From positions 1 through 5,563 of the forward strand of contig JAPHUN010000178.1 in assembly GCA_026193435.1 (NCBI GenBank): a stretch of DNA of 5,563 bases, read 5' to 3'. The notes under the pieces are model-generated. The model was not told the DNA's origin and ran no database searches. It saw nothing but the letters and a program-made list of their open reading frames with translations. The position numbers and the translations under genes were made by a program. This DNA comes from Chlorobium sp. Lineage in GTDB: Bacteria; Bacteroidota; Chlorobiia; Chlorobiales; Chlorobiaceae. Shown here in pieces: positions 1 through 5,166 of the stretch (its first letter is position 1; every line of letters starts with the position of its first letter).

Positions 1-281
1 CCGTTATCTCTTTTGAATTTTTCGATAATGGCCGCCTTCAGCTCAGGAATCCCTGCATTTGCAGTGTAGCGTGTAAAACCGCTTCTGATCGCTTCTATGC
101 CGGCCTCTGCGACAAAATCAGGAGTCGGAAAATCCGGTTCACCTGCAGACAGACTGACAACATCCTTTCCCTCTGCCTTCATCTGCTTTGCAAGCCCGGT
201 AATCTTCATTGTTTGCGATTCCTGCATACTCAGTACCCGACGGGTAAGGTATTTTTCACCGGCGCTATTGTTTGTAGTCAT
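1..281 (-). CDS. Class I PLP-dependent aminotransferase (aspartate/prephenate aminotransferase type), N-terminal part
   Basis: Only the first 93 codons are in the window; the gene continues beyond base 1. The visible protein starts [19 protein letters not shown] and carries the family pattern [12 protein letters not shown] at residues 43-54, followed by [16 protein letters not shown] at about 70-85. These are the substrate-pocket loop and the YT...G..ELR.AI segment of fold-type I aspartate aminotransferases. The PLP lysine lies in the missing part. Enzymes of this kind move an amino group between glutamate or aspartate and a 2-oxo acid in the cytoplasm. Some members of this bacterial branch also transaminate prephenate to arogenate for phenylalanine and tyrosine synthesis, which cannot be decided from this fragment. 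The start is the ATG at 279-281, which gives the usual short lead before the GEPDF motif. No Shine-Dalgarno sequence is visible. It lies 22 bases after coaD on the same strand, so co-transcription is likely. Confidence 0.9.
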   Translation of the reverse strand, partial: MTTNNSAGEKYLTRRVLSMQESQTMKITGLAKQMKAEGKDVVSLSAGEPDFPTPDFVAEAGIEAIRSGFTRYTANAGIPELKAAIIEKFKRDN

Positions 282-303
282 AACTAGTTCAATGTTTTTC
301 AAA

Positions 304-801
304 TTATTGAGCATTCTGCTCTTCATACTTTTTCTTCAACATAGCAAGAACACAGGGGTGAACAAATTTACTGACATCCCCGCCGAGCAATGCGACTTCC
401 CTGATAATCGACGACGCCACATAGGTGTACTTGACATTAGGCATCAGAAAAACAGTCGTCACCTCAGGATTCAGGTGCCTGTTAAGCAACGAAAGCTGAA
501 ATTCATATTCAAAATCCTTCACCTGACGCAAACCACGGACAATGGCGGTAGCTCCCACCGAATGCGCATATTCTGCAAGAAGACCGCCATGAAGCACCTC
601 CACGCTTACCCCGGAAGTCGATGCGGTGATCTCTCTGATCATACTGCAACGTTCATCAACCGTAAACAGAGAGCTTTTTTTACTGTTTTCAGCAAGAACA
701 ATAAACACCTTGTCAAAAATGGTCAGAGCACGTTCAAGAACATCCAGATGGCCGTTCGTGAACGGGTCGAATGTACCCGGATAGATGGCAAGCCTCTCCA
801 T
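304..801 (-). CDS. coaD: Phosphopantetheine adenylyltransferase
   Basis: This 165-residue protein has the normal CoaD length and is full-length. CoaD transfers AMP from ATP to 4'-phosphopantetheine, giving dephospho-CoA, the fourth of five steps from pantothenate to coenzyme A; it is a cytoplasmic hexamer. The sequence shows the nucleotidyltransferase motif [12 protein letters not shown] at residues 7-18, with Thr10 and His18 matching the E. coli residues. It also has Lys42, the RGLR motif at 89-92 that contacts ATP phosphates, [15 protein letters not shown] at 96-110, and SSIIRE at 130-135. No key residue is missing. The ATG at 799-801 has a strong ribosome binding site six bases upstream. 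The gene follows rsmD after a 152-base gap, a pairing common across bacteria, and precedes the aminotransferase by 22 bases. Confidence 0.97.
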   Translation of the reverse strand: MERLAIYPGTFDPFTNGHLDVLERALTIFDKVFIVLAENSKKSSLFTVDERCSMIREITASTSGVSVEVLHGGLLAEYAHSVGATAIVRGLRQVKDFEYEFQLSLLNRHLNPEVTTVFLMPNVKYTYVASSIIREVALLGGDVSKFVHPCVLAMLKKKYEEQNAQ

Positions 802-807
802 AGTGAT

Positions 808-813
808 CCCTCC
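808..813 (-). promoter_or_regulatory. Ribosome binding site of coaD
   Basis: On the minus strand GGAGGG lies six bases before the coaD ATG. It is the strongest Shine-Dalgarno match in the window and fixes the coaD start. Most other genes here show no such motif. Confidence 0.8.
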
Positions 814-953
814 GAATTAAACGACAGGTGTTAAACAACTCCTCTACTGTTATTCCGCAAACCGTTCCTTCTCCCTGTACACCCTCTTTTTCTTTGGCTA
901 TACTCTGCACGAAGAGAGTTGGTGTGTTCTCCTGAGACCTTTCAAAGAAAGAG

Positions 954-1487
954 TCAGCAAAAAAAGGTAACTCTCGTCATCCCGTAATCCTTATGAAAAG
1001 CATAGTGCTTCTCATCCTCAAAACCGTTCCGGTTACTGTGCTCAATGAGCAGCATACCGTTCTGTGCGAGCAGACCGCGTTTGAATATCTCCCTGATCAG
1101 CGCCCTGTAGTCACGCCAGCTGTAGGGAGGATCGCAAAAAATGATAGCATACGAGCCTTTCTCTGTTTTGATGAACTGCTCGACGTCACGTTTTACGATT
1201 CTGACCGATGATTCTATGCCAAGTTCTGCCGCGGTTTCCTTCAGTGATTTCAGGGATTGAACGCTGGTATCAACAAATGTCGCCTCTTCAGCCCCCCTGC
1301 TCAGCGCTTCATATCCAAGAGAACCAAAGCCGGCGAAAAGATCCAGCACGTGTATACCTTCCAGTTCCATACGCACTGACAGTATATCGAACAGAGACTT
1401 TTTCACCCTGCTGCTGCAGGGACGAATAGAGCCGGTTGTGCTTCGCTGAAGATTCCTTCCCTTGTATATGCCTGACTGTATTTTCAT
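954..1487 (-). CDS. rsmD: 16S rRNA (guanine(966)-N2)-methyltransferase RsmD
   Basis: The 177-residue protein is the usual RsmD size. RsmD uses S-adenosylmethionine to methylate the N2 of G966 (E. coli numbering) in 16S rRNA during 30S assembly. The sequence shows the N-terminal pattern MKIQSGIYKGR, then RPCSSRVKKSLFDIL at 22-36, the SAM-binding loop LDLFAGFGSLGYEALSRGA at 48-66, and the catalytic motif CDPPY at 118-122, as in N2-guanine methyltransferases. Phe54 stands where Ser or Thr is frequent in the loop. The C-terminal YGMTRVTFFC resembles the usual final strand, so the protein looks complete. It starts 8 bases after the transketolase stop, with no Shine-Dalgarno motif, so translation may depend on coupling. 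A run of seven T residues immediately precedes the stop codon and the +1 frame beyond it is long and open. The assignment is secure; exact base specificity is by family. Confidence 0.93.
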   Translation of the reverse strand: MKIQSGIYKGRNLQRSTTGSIRPCSSRVKKSLFDILSVRMELEGIHVLDLFAGFGSLGYEALSRGAEEATFVDTSVQSLKSLKETAAELGIESSVRIVKRDVEQFIKTEKGSYAIIFCDPPYSWRDYRALIREIFKRGLLAQNGMLLIEHSNRNGFEDEKHYAFHKDYGMTRVTFFC

Positions 1488-1490
1488 ACT

Positions 1491-1506
1491 GTGATTTAAA
1501 AATCAC
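1491..1506. repeat. 16-base palindrome across the transketolase stop and rsmD leader
   Basis: The sequence gtgatttaaaaatcac has two perfect 7-base inverted arms separated by two bases. It covers the transketolase stop codon (1496-1498) and ends four bases before the rsmD ATG. As RNA it could form a short A/U-rich hairpin near the rsmD start; as DNA it resembles an operator-type dyad. It is not an exact CRP (TGTGA-N6-TCACA) or FNR (TTGAT-N4-ATCAA) site. The palindrome is directly visible; any function is speculative. Confidence 0.4.
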
Positions 1507-2407
1507 CGAAAGAGGTTTCACCCAGAAGCGCAAGAGCCTCCTGGCACTGCTCGACAGAAGGGGTTTTTCCGTGCCAGTTTGTGTTGTCCGGCATCGTTCC
1601 CTCAAAAAACGGCACACCTTTTCCCATAACTGTCACAGCGAGAATCACCGATGGTCCGGTTCGAACCTCTGCAGATCGAATCTCTTCCGTTACAGCGATA
1701 ACATCCTCTATATCATTGCCGTTGCACTGCAAGACATTCCAGCCGAACGCCCTCCATTTATCGGCAAACGGTTCAATGTTCATCACATCATGAACTTCAC
1801 CGTCTATCTGCTGGTTGTTGTAGTCAACGATACCCACAAGATTACCAAGCCCGTAATGTGAAGCGCTCATCGCGGCCTCCCATATCTGTCCCTCCTGACA
1901 CTCACCGTCTCCCATTAAACAGAAAACATCTCCTGAATCCCCGTCGATGTTTTTTCCAAGAGCCGCGCCTACGGCAGCCGAGAGCCCCTGACCGAGGGAA
2001 CCTGATGCGATATGTATACCCGGCAATCCTGACTCAGATGCAGGATGCCCCTGAAGATAGCTGTTGATTTTACGCAGAGACGCAAGCTCGTCAAGCCGAA
2101 AGTAACCGCTTCGCGCAAGGACACTGTACCATACTGGCGCGATGTGACCGTTTGAAAGAAAAAGCACATCCTCATCAGCACCCTCTCTGAAACCGTGAGG
2201 GTTGTGACGCATGACCCTGAAATAGAGCGCCGTGAATATATCAGCCATGCCCAACGAACCGCCGGTATGTCCTGACGATGCCATGGTAAGCATACGAACG
2301 ACATCGCGTCGCACCTGACAGGCCATTTCCCGCAATTCACCTGTCGATTCCAGAACAACCTTTTTTCCTTTTCGATCAGCAGGATAAGGCCTCAAAAATC
2401 TTGCCAT
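1496..2407 (-). CDS. Transketolase, N-terminal (thiamine diphosphate-binding) subunit
   Basis: This 303-residue protein matches only the first half of a full transketolase (about 650 residues), as in organisms with split enzymes. Transketolase moves two-carbon units between sugar phosphates in the pentose phosphate pathway, yielding ribose 5-phosphate and erythrose 4-phosphate. Visible motifs are SSGHTGGSLGMADIF at 44-58, LSNGH at 84-88, GSLGQGLS at 136-143, and the thiamine diphosphate/Mg motif from GDGECQEGQIWEA (166-178) to VDYNN (194-198). Near the end are MGKGVPF (261-267) and NWHGKTP (277-283). The C-terminal pyrimidine-binding half is not in this window: rsmD follows directly. The ATG at 2405-2407 gives about 25 residues more than usual before the first helix. 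Met28 is an alternative but would cut into the conserved ELREMACQVRRDVVRM helix. No Shine-Dalgarno motif is seen, but a small ORF stops exactly at this start (TAATG). Confidence 0.92.
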   Translation of the reverse strand: MARFLRPYPADRKGKKVVLESTGELREMACQVRRDVVRMLTMASSGHTGGSLGMADIFTALYFRVMRHNPHGFREGADEDVLFLSNGHIAPVWYSVLARSGYFRLDELASLRKINSYLQGHPASESGLPGIHIASGSLGQGLSAAVGAALGKNIDGDSGDVFCLMGDGECQEGQIWEAAMSASHYGLGNLVGIVDYNNQQIDGEVHDVMNIEPFADKWRAFGWNVLQCNGNDIEDVIAVTEEIRSAEVRTGPSVILAVTVMGKGVPFFEGTMPDNTNWHGKTPSVEQCQEALALLGETSFGDF

Positions 2408-2556
2408 TACTGTAGTAGAATAAAAATATGTGTTGATTCAGAAAAACTAAAGGTAACCGCAAAGGCATAAATAACCAACACATTTGAGAGCATCCGGAAA
2501 CCGGTCACGCGCTCTTCCTTCATGAAGTTTCCGGGACACAGCTCACCCTTTTGCAT
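2407..2556 (-). CDS. Possible small membrane or leader peptide ORF overlapping the transketolase start
   Basis: A 49-codon ORF opens at an ATG (2554-2556) inside the last codons of the DedA gene. It closes with TAA at 2407-2409, sharing one base with the transketolase ATG (TAATG). The peptide begins MQKGELCPGNF and has a hydrophobic stretch MLSNVLVIYAFAVTFSF at residues 22-38, then a hydrophobic tail HIFILLQ. AGAAGGG lies three bases upstream of the first ATG, a close but possible ribosome binding site. A second in-frame ATG at 2521-2523 would give 38 residues. The stop-start overlap would suit translational coupling to the transketolase, which lacks its own Shine-Dalgarno motif. I recognise no family, and an ORF this short can arise by chance, so it is a candidate only. 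Confidence 0.22.
   Translation of the reverse strand: MQKGELCPGNFMKEERVTGFRMLSNVLVIYAFAVTFSFSESTHIFILLQ
2494..2534. repeat. 8-base inverted repeat between the DedA gene and transketolase
   Basis: ccggaaac at 2494-2501 is matched by gtttccgg at 2527-2534, with a 25-base loop that contains the smaller palindrome cttcatgaag (2518-2527). A competing short hairpin, ccgg-aaa-ccgg, sits at 2494-2504. There is no following T run on the minus strand, so this is not a standard intrinsic terminator. It could be mRNA secondary structure in the dedA-transketolase spacer or chance. Confidence 0.3.
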
Positions 2557-3181
2557 GAGCCCTTCTATACCTGACAATTCCTATAATAATAATACAGAGA
2601 AACAACAGGCTCAATGGTATGCTGTAAAGAGCCATGTATGCACCGATTTCCTGCCAGTTTTCTCCAAGAAAATACCCACCGCTCAAGAGCAGCACATACC
2701 AGATGAGTGAACTGGCAAGAGCAGCAAAAAAAACACCCGATACGTGAAGGTGCATGAAGCCGGCCATCACTGAAATGATAGCCCTGTAGCCAAAAAGAAA
2801 GCGGTTGATCAGTACTGCGAAATAGCCGTGCGCGGTAAACCGGAGACGGGCCCTCTCCATGAGATCGGGAGGAAACATTCTGTGAACGGTTCTTACAACT
2901 CCATGCCGCAGTCTGCTCTCTCCCCTGGAATATATTCTGAGACCGATTTTCCGGCTCAGAAGAAACATCACCATAAACCCAAGCGTTGAGCCTGCTGATG
3001 CGAAGGCAACAGAAAACCAGAAATCAATATCGCTGGAAAACGAGAGATAACCGATAAAAGCCACAGGAACATCACCCGGAACAGGAGGTACTACGTTCTC
3101 AAGAAAAGAGATAAAAAACAGAAACACATAGACCGCCGCGGGATCTGCCGACCTCAGATATTCTATAATACTTTCGAGCAT
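2543..3181 (-). CDS. DedA family integral membrane protein (VTT/SNARE-associated domain)
   Basis: The 212-residue inner-membrane protein has the length and layout of DedA proteins. Hydrophobic segments lie at about 17-47, 54-76, 120-142, 146-173 and 184-204. The re-entrant motif FLENVVPPVPGD at 26-37 carries Glu28 and Asp37, which correspond to the membrane acidic pair known to be needed in E. coli YqjA. NRFLFGYR at 126-133 supplies Arg127 and Arg133 with the conserved five-residue spacing; Phe-Gly-Tyr replaces the more common Pro-Gly-x. A basic cytoplasmic tail RYRRAHAKG ends the protein. Some DedA proteins recycle undecaprenyl phosphate across the membrane and others affect envelope homeostasis; the substrate here is not known. 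The start ATG at 3179-3181 has AGGAG three bases upstream. It follows purC after 26 bases on the same strand, so co-transcription is likely although the functions look unrelated. Confidence 0.9.
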   Translation of the reverse strand: MLESIIEYLRSADPAAVYVFLFFISFLENVVPPVPGDVPVAFIGYLSFSSDIDFWFSVAFASAGSTLGFMVMFLLSRKIGLRIYSRGESRLRHGVVRTVHRMFPPDLMERARLRFTAHGYFAVLINRFLFGYRAIISVMAGFMHLHVSGVFFAALASSLIWYVLLLSGGYFLGENWQEIGAYMALYSIPLSLLFLCIIIIGIVRYRRAHAKG

Positions 3182-3184
3182 GCA

Positions 3185-3189
3185 CTCCT
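3185..3189 (-). promoter_or_regulatory. Ribosome binding site of the DedA gene
   Basis: AGGAG on the minus strand is three bases from the ATG at 3179-3181. The spacing is short but the match is clear, and it supports this start over any upstream codon. Confidence 0.55.
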
Positions 3190-3207
3190 GTGGCTCATGG
3201 CCGACAT

Positions 3208-3918
3208 CTATGGTAAATCAAGAACCCGGTGCTGCACCTCTGTATACGCATCTTCAACACCACCGAGATCAAACCGGAAACGATCCTTGTCCATCTTCTC
3301 ACCGGTATCCAGGTCCCAGAACCGGCAGGTGTCCGGACTGATTTCATCACCAAGCAGAATTTCACCGTTATGCCGTCCGAATTCAAGTTTGAAATCAACC
3401 AGATTCAGTTTTCTCCCGGCAAAAAACGTTTTCAGGAGCGTATTGATTGTAGCCGCCTGCTCTTTGAGCAGCTCGAGTTCTTCATAGTTCGCCAGGCCGA
3501 GGGCGACAGCATGACTTTCATTCATCAGAGGATCATCAAGATCATCATCCTTCAGATAGAGTTCAATGATAGGATTTTCAAGCCTGAAGCCTTCCTCAAA
3601 ACCGTACCGTCTCACCAGTGACCCTGCCGCCGTATTTCGAACGACTACTTCCACCAGGATAATGTCGAGACGCTTGCAGAGCATGTCCCTGTCGGAAAGT
3701 TTTTCAACAAAATGGGTTGAAACGCCATGTTCAGCAAGGTAGGTAAACAGCTTGCAGGATATCGCATTGTTAACGACACCCTTGTTGCCGATCGTACCTT
3801 TTTTCTTGTTGTTAAACGCGGTGGCATCATCCTTGAATTCCTGAATAACAAGATCTTTATTATCCGTCAGAAATACTTTCTTTGCCTTTCCTTCATGAAG
3901 AAGCTCTGTTTTATTCAT
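3208..3918 (-). CDS. purC: Phosphoribosylaminoimidazole-succinocarboxamide synthase (SAICAR synthetase)
   Basis: The 236-residue protein has the standard length of bacterial PurC. It joins aspartate to CAIR using ATP, forming SAICAR in de novo purine synthesis in the cytoplasm. The sequence shows the nucleotide-binding LLHEGKAKKVF at 6-16, FKDDATAFN at 28-36, and the signature VEVVVRNTAAGSLVRRYG at 89-106. The second signature is LVDFKLEFG at 173-181, followed by LLGDEISPDTCRFWD at 188-202, which includes the acidic metal and substrate site. No key segment is missing. The ATG at 3916-3918 places the glycine-rich motif at the usual distance from the N-terminus. No Shine-Dalgarno motif precedes it. 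It is first of the minus-strand run and is divergent from the EamA gene, so the promoter probably lies in 3919-4013. The assignment is firm. Confidence 0.97.
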   Translation of the reverse strand: MNKTELLHEGKAKKVFLTDNKDLVIQEFKDDATAFNNKKKGTIGNKGVVNNAISCKLFTYLAEHGVSTHFVEKLSDRDMLCKRLDIILVEVVVRNTAAGSLVRRYGFEEGFRLENPIIELYLKDDDLDDPLMNESHAVALGLANYEELELLKEQAATINTLLKTFFAGRKLNLVDFKLEFGRHNGEILLGDEISPDTCRFWDLDTGEKMDKDRFRFDLGGVEDAYTEVQHRVLDLP

Positions 3919-4013
3919 GCTGTAAAAACAATTTTATGATTTAGTTTAGGTTACAAGCCAATATACAGGTTTACCACAGAACCTGACAGCAACATCCTTA
4001 CCGAACGCTTCAC
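3919..4013. promoter_or_regulatory. Divergent promoter region between purC and the EamA gene
   Basis: These 95 bases separate two genes read in opposite directions and must hold, or be close to, both promoters. For purC, the minus strand offers TTGGCT (3956-3961) and TAAAAT (3931-3936) with a long 19-base spacer. For the plus strand, TTTAGT (3940-3945) and TATACA (3962-3967) are spaced by 16. Both pairs are weak and overlap. I see no purine-repressor-type palindrome or riboswitch. The region is confident as a spacer; the exact elements are not. Confidence 0.4.
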
Positions 4014-4016
4014 GTG

Positions 4017-4445
4017 ATGAAAACACCCGCTCTTCTTCTGTCGCTCGTCATAACAGTTTCAATACTTGGTTCATTGCCGATTCTGGAAAAAATAACGCTG
4101 GCACGAATGAATGTCACGCAGATGATTTTTCTCAGAAGTCTTTCCCAGACAATCATACTCGGTATCGTTGTCTGGCTTGGAACATCCTCGGCTCAAGGCG
4201 GTATACCGATAAAATATATAATATACGCCCTTCTTCAGGGAGTCGCTATCACCATCATGCTTTTCTTCTACCTTTCAGCCATAAAAACAACCGAAGTCTC
4301 TTTCGTCAACCCGATCATTGCCGCCGCTCCACTTATAACCTATGCAATGGCTGTGTTTCTTCTCAACGAGCAATTCAATCCGGTAAGGCTTTCAGGGGTA
4401 ATTCTCGTTGCAGGAGGTGTCGTGCTGATTCTCTATAGCCGGTAA
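4017..4445 (+). CDS. Single-domain EamA/DMT-type membrane transporter
   Basis: This 142-residue protein is almost entirely hydrophobic and corresponds to one EamA domain, half of the common 10-helix drug/metabolite transporters. Predicted helices are about 5-23, 36-56, 66-88, 95-116 and 125-141. The second part has the typical pattern: NPIIAAAPLITYAMAVFLLN at 98-117, then a Glu-containing turn (NEQFNPVRL) and a glycine-rich last helix (SGVILVAGGVVLILY). DMT proteins export or import small metabolites such as amino acids, nucleobases or sugars; the substrate here is unknown. A one-domain form would need to pair with itself or another protein. GTG at 4014-4016 directly precedes the chosen ATG and is an equal alternative; an in-frame stop at 3984-3986 limits extension. 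No Shine-Dalgarno motif is seen. It is divergent from purC and converges on the next gene with 21 bases between stops. Confidence 0.85.
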   Translation: MKTPALLLSLVITVSILGSLPILEKITLARMNVTQMIFLRSLSQTIILGIVVWLGTSSAQGGIPIKYIIYALLQGVAITIMLFFYLSAIKTTEVSFVNPIIAAAPLITYAMAVFLLNEQFNPVRLSGVILVAGGVVLILYSR

Positions 4446-4454
4446 CCGATCGAG

Positions 4455-4478
4455 ACGGGAAAATTTTTATCCGTTTTC
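4455..4478. terminator. Weak terminator-like hairpin between convergent genes
   Basis: ACGG (4455-4458) pairs with CCGT (4471-4474) around an A/T-rich centre that can itself pair (AAA/TTT), followed on the plus strand by TTTTC. It begins ten bases after the EamA stop and overlaps the end of the convergent minus-strand gene. The stem is short, so it is only a candidate end signal for the plus-strand transcript. Confidence 0.25.
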
Positions 4479-4865
4479 AACATCATTGGCCCGCTGAACA
4501 GCGCCACGGAGCACGATATGCACCTGGTCATCCGTCAGACCCTTTTCCATCAGAAAATTCATAAAACGAAAAACACCAAGATCAGAGAGCATGGCTTTCG
4601 GCTGATCCTCTTCACCCAACCCCCTTGACCGGCAATGCTCACAAGCTGTATCGATCCAGTTTGCGATAAACTGTTTAGACTTTCCGTCACTGCTGAAATA
4701 GTCTGTAACAATTCGCACGACATCAGCCTCTGACGGTTCAGGATTCTCGTCAAATATCTGCTGCATCTCCCGGGATATCCTGGCCAGGACATCTACAGCC
4801 TCCCTGTCAAGTGCCTCTTCGAGAATATCCTTGGCCTTCTCTTTAACATCAAGCTTTTTAGCCAT
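4467..4865 (-). CDS. Unrecognised acidic, helical cytoplasmic protein
   Basis: I do not recognise this 132-residue protein. It has no signal peptide or membrane segment. It is rich in Glu, Asp, Lys and Arg in heptad-like patterns and should be mostly alpha-helical: a charged N-terminal helix (KKLDVKEKAKDILEEALDRE), a second helix around 23-40, and a third around 46-58. A segment with CEHC at 75-78 follows, then a turn GLGEEDQPK (82-90) and C-terminal helices 91-109 and 112-128. CEHC is the only cysteine pair, so a lone CxxC could be structural, redox-active or half of a metal site in a dimer. Codon use looks like that of its neighbours and a 132-codon ORF convergent with a real gene is unlikely to be chance. 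The ATG at 4863-4865 is the only upstream Met and has no Shine-Dalgarno motif. It may be lineage-restricted. Confidence 0.75.
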   Translation of the reverse strand: MAKKLDVKEKAKDILEEALDREAVDVLARISREMQQIFDENPEPSEADVVRIVTDYFSSDGKSKQFIANWIDTACEHCRSRGLGEEDQPKAMLSDLGVFRFMNFLMEKGLTDDQVHIVLRGAVQRANDVENG

Positions 4866-5166
4866 ACTGCTGAGGATCGTAGGATGTTTATGCTTCAGGT
4901 AGATAAAAACACCGGGACAAGTTACATATCATTCTTGTAAAGAAAAAAAAATAGTGTGTATCAGCAATACCGGAGGTTGCGACTTTCCGGCAATCCTTCG
5001 TCATTGACTGCTCCACGCCTGATCCGCTCTCCTGCTGAATCGCCCAAAGAAACATATTTGCCAGACACTTTTTTCAGATAACGTAATCAGAATATGAAAT
5101 CATTTACTATACTTTTTTATTACTCTACTCAATTTATAGAACAGCCTGAACACATTCCCTGATGCC
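4866..5166. other. 301-base intergenic region between divergent genes
   Basis: This spacer should hold the promoters of the unrecognised minus-strand gene and the plus-strand secreted protein. It contains a run of nine A (4943-4951), a small imperfect hairpin with CCGGA (4970-4974) and TCCGG (4986-4990) arms, and an AT-rich stretch at 5091-5143. That stretch includes TATACT (5108-5113), a plausible -10 box for the plus strand, but no good -35 box is spaced correctly. I see no tRNA, riboswitch or convincing small gene. A 55-codon minus-strand ORF (4888-5055) is probably chance. Confidence 0.5.

Noticed and set aside
97..834. 245-codon plus-strand ORF across the aminotransferase start, coaD and the following gap
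   Set aside because: It is antisense to coaD and to the aminotransferase start, both of which have strong family motifs on the minus strand. Its translation has no recognisable domain and reads as a shadow of coaD.
1490..1507. CRP- or FNR-type operator at the 16-base palindrome
   Set aside because: The half-sites resemble TGTGA/TCACA but the spacer is 8 rather than 6, and the FNR consensus is not met.
1436..1861. 141-codon plus-strand ORF
   Set aside because: It lies opposite the transketolase and rsmD coding regions, which carry clear catalytic motifs; composition and lack of motifs indicate a shadow frame.
1969..2358. 129-codon minus-strand ORF inside the transketolase gene
   Set aside because: Alternative frame within a gene that has full thiamine diphosphate motifs; rich in Cys, Trp and Arg as typical of shadow translation.
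3229..3621. 130-codon plus-strand ORF opposite purC
   Set aside because: purC is unambiguous on the minus strand; this frame is its complement and has no domain.
4970..4990. CCGGA/TCCGG hairpin with a nearby T9 run on the minus strand, resembling a terminator
   Set aside because: The T run is about 20 bases from the stem rather than adjacent, the stem is short with imperfect pairs, and no minus-strand gene ends upstream of it.
4888..5055. 55-codon minus-strand ORF in the intergenic region
   Set aside because: No ribosome binding site, a low-complexity FFFF stretch from the A9 run, and no recognisable motif; probably chance.
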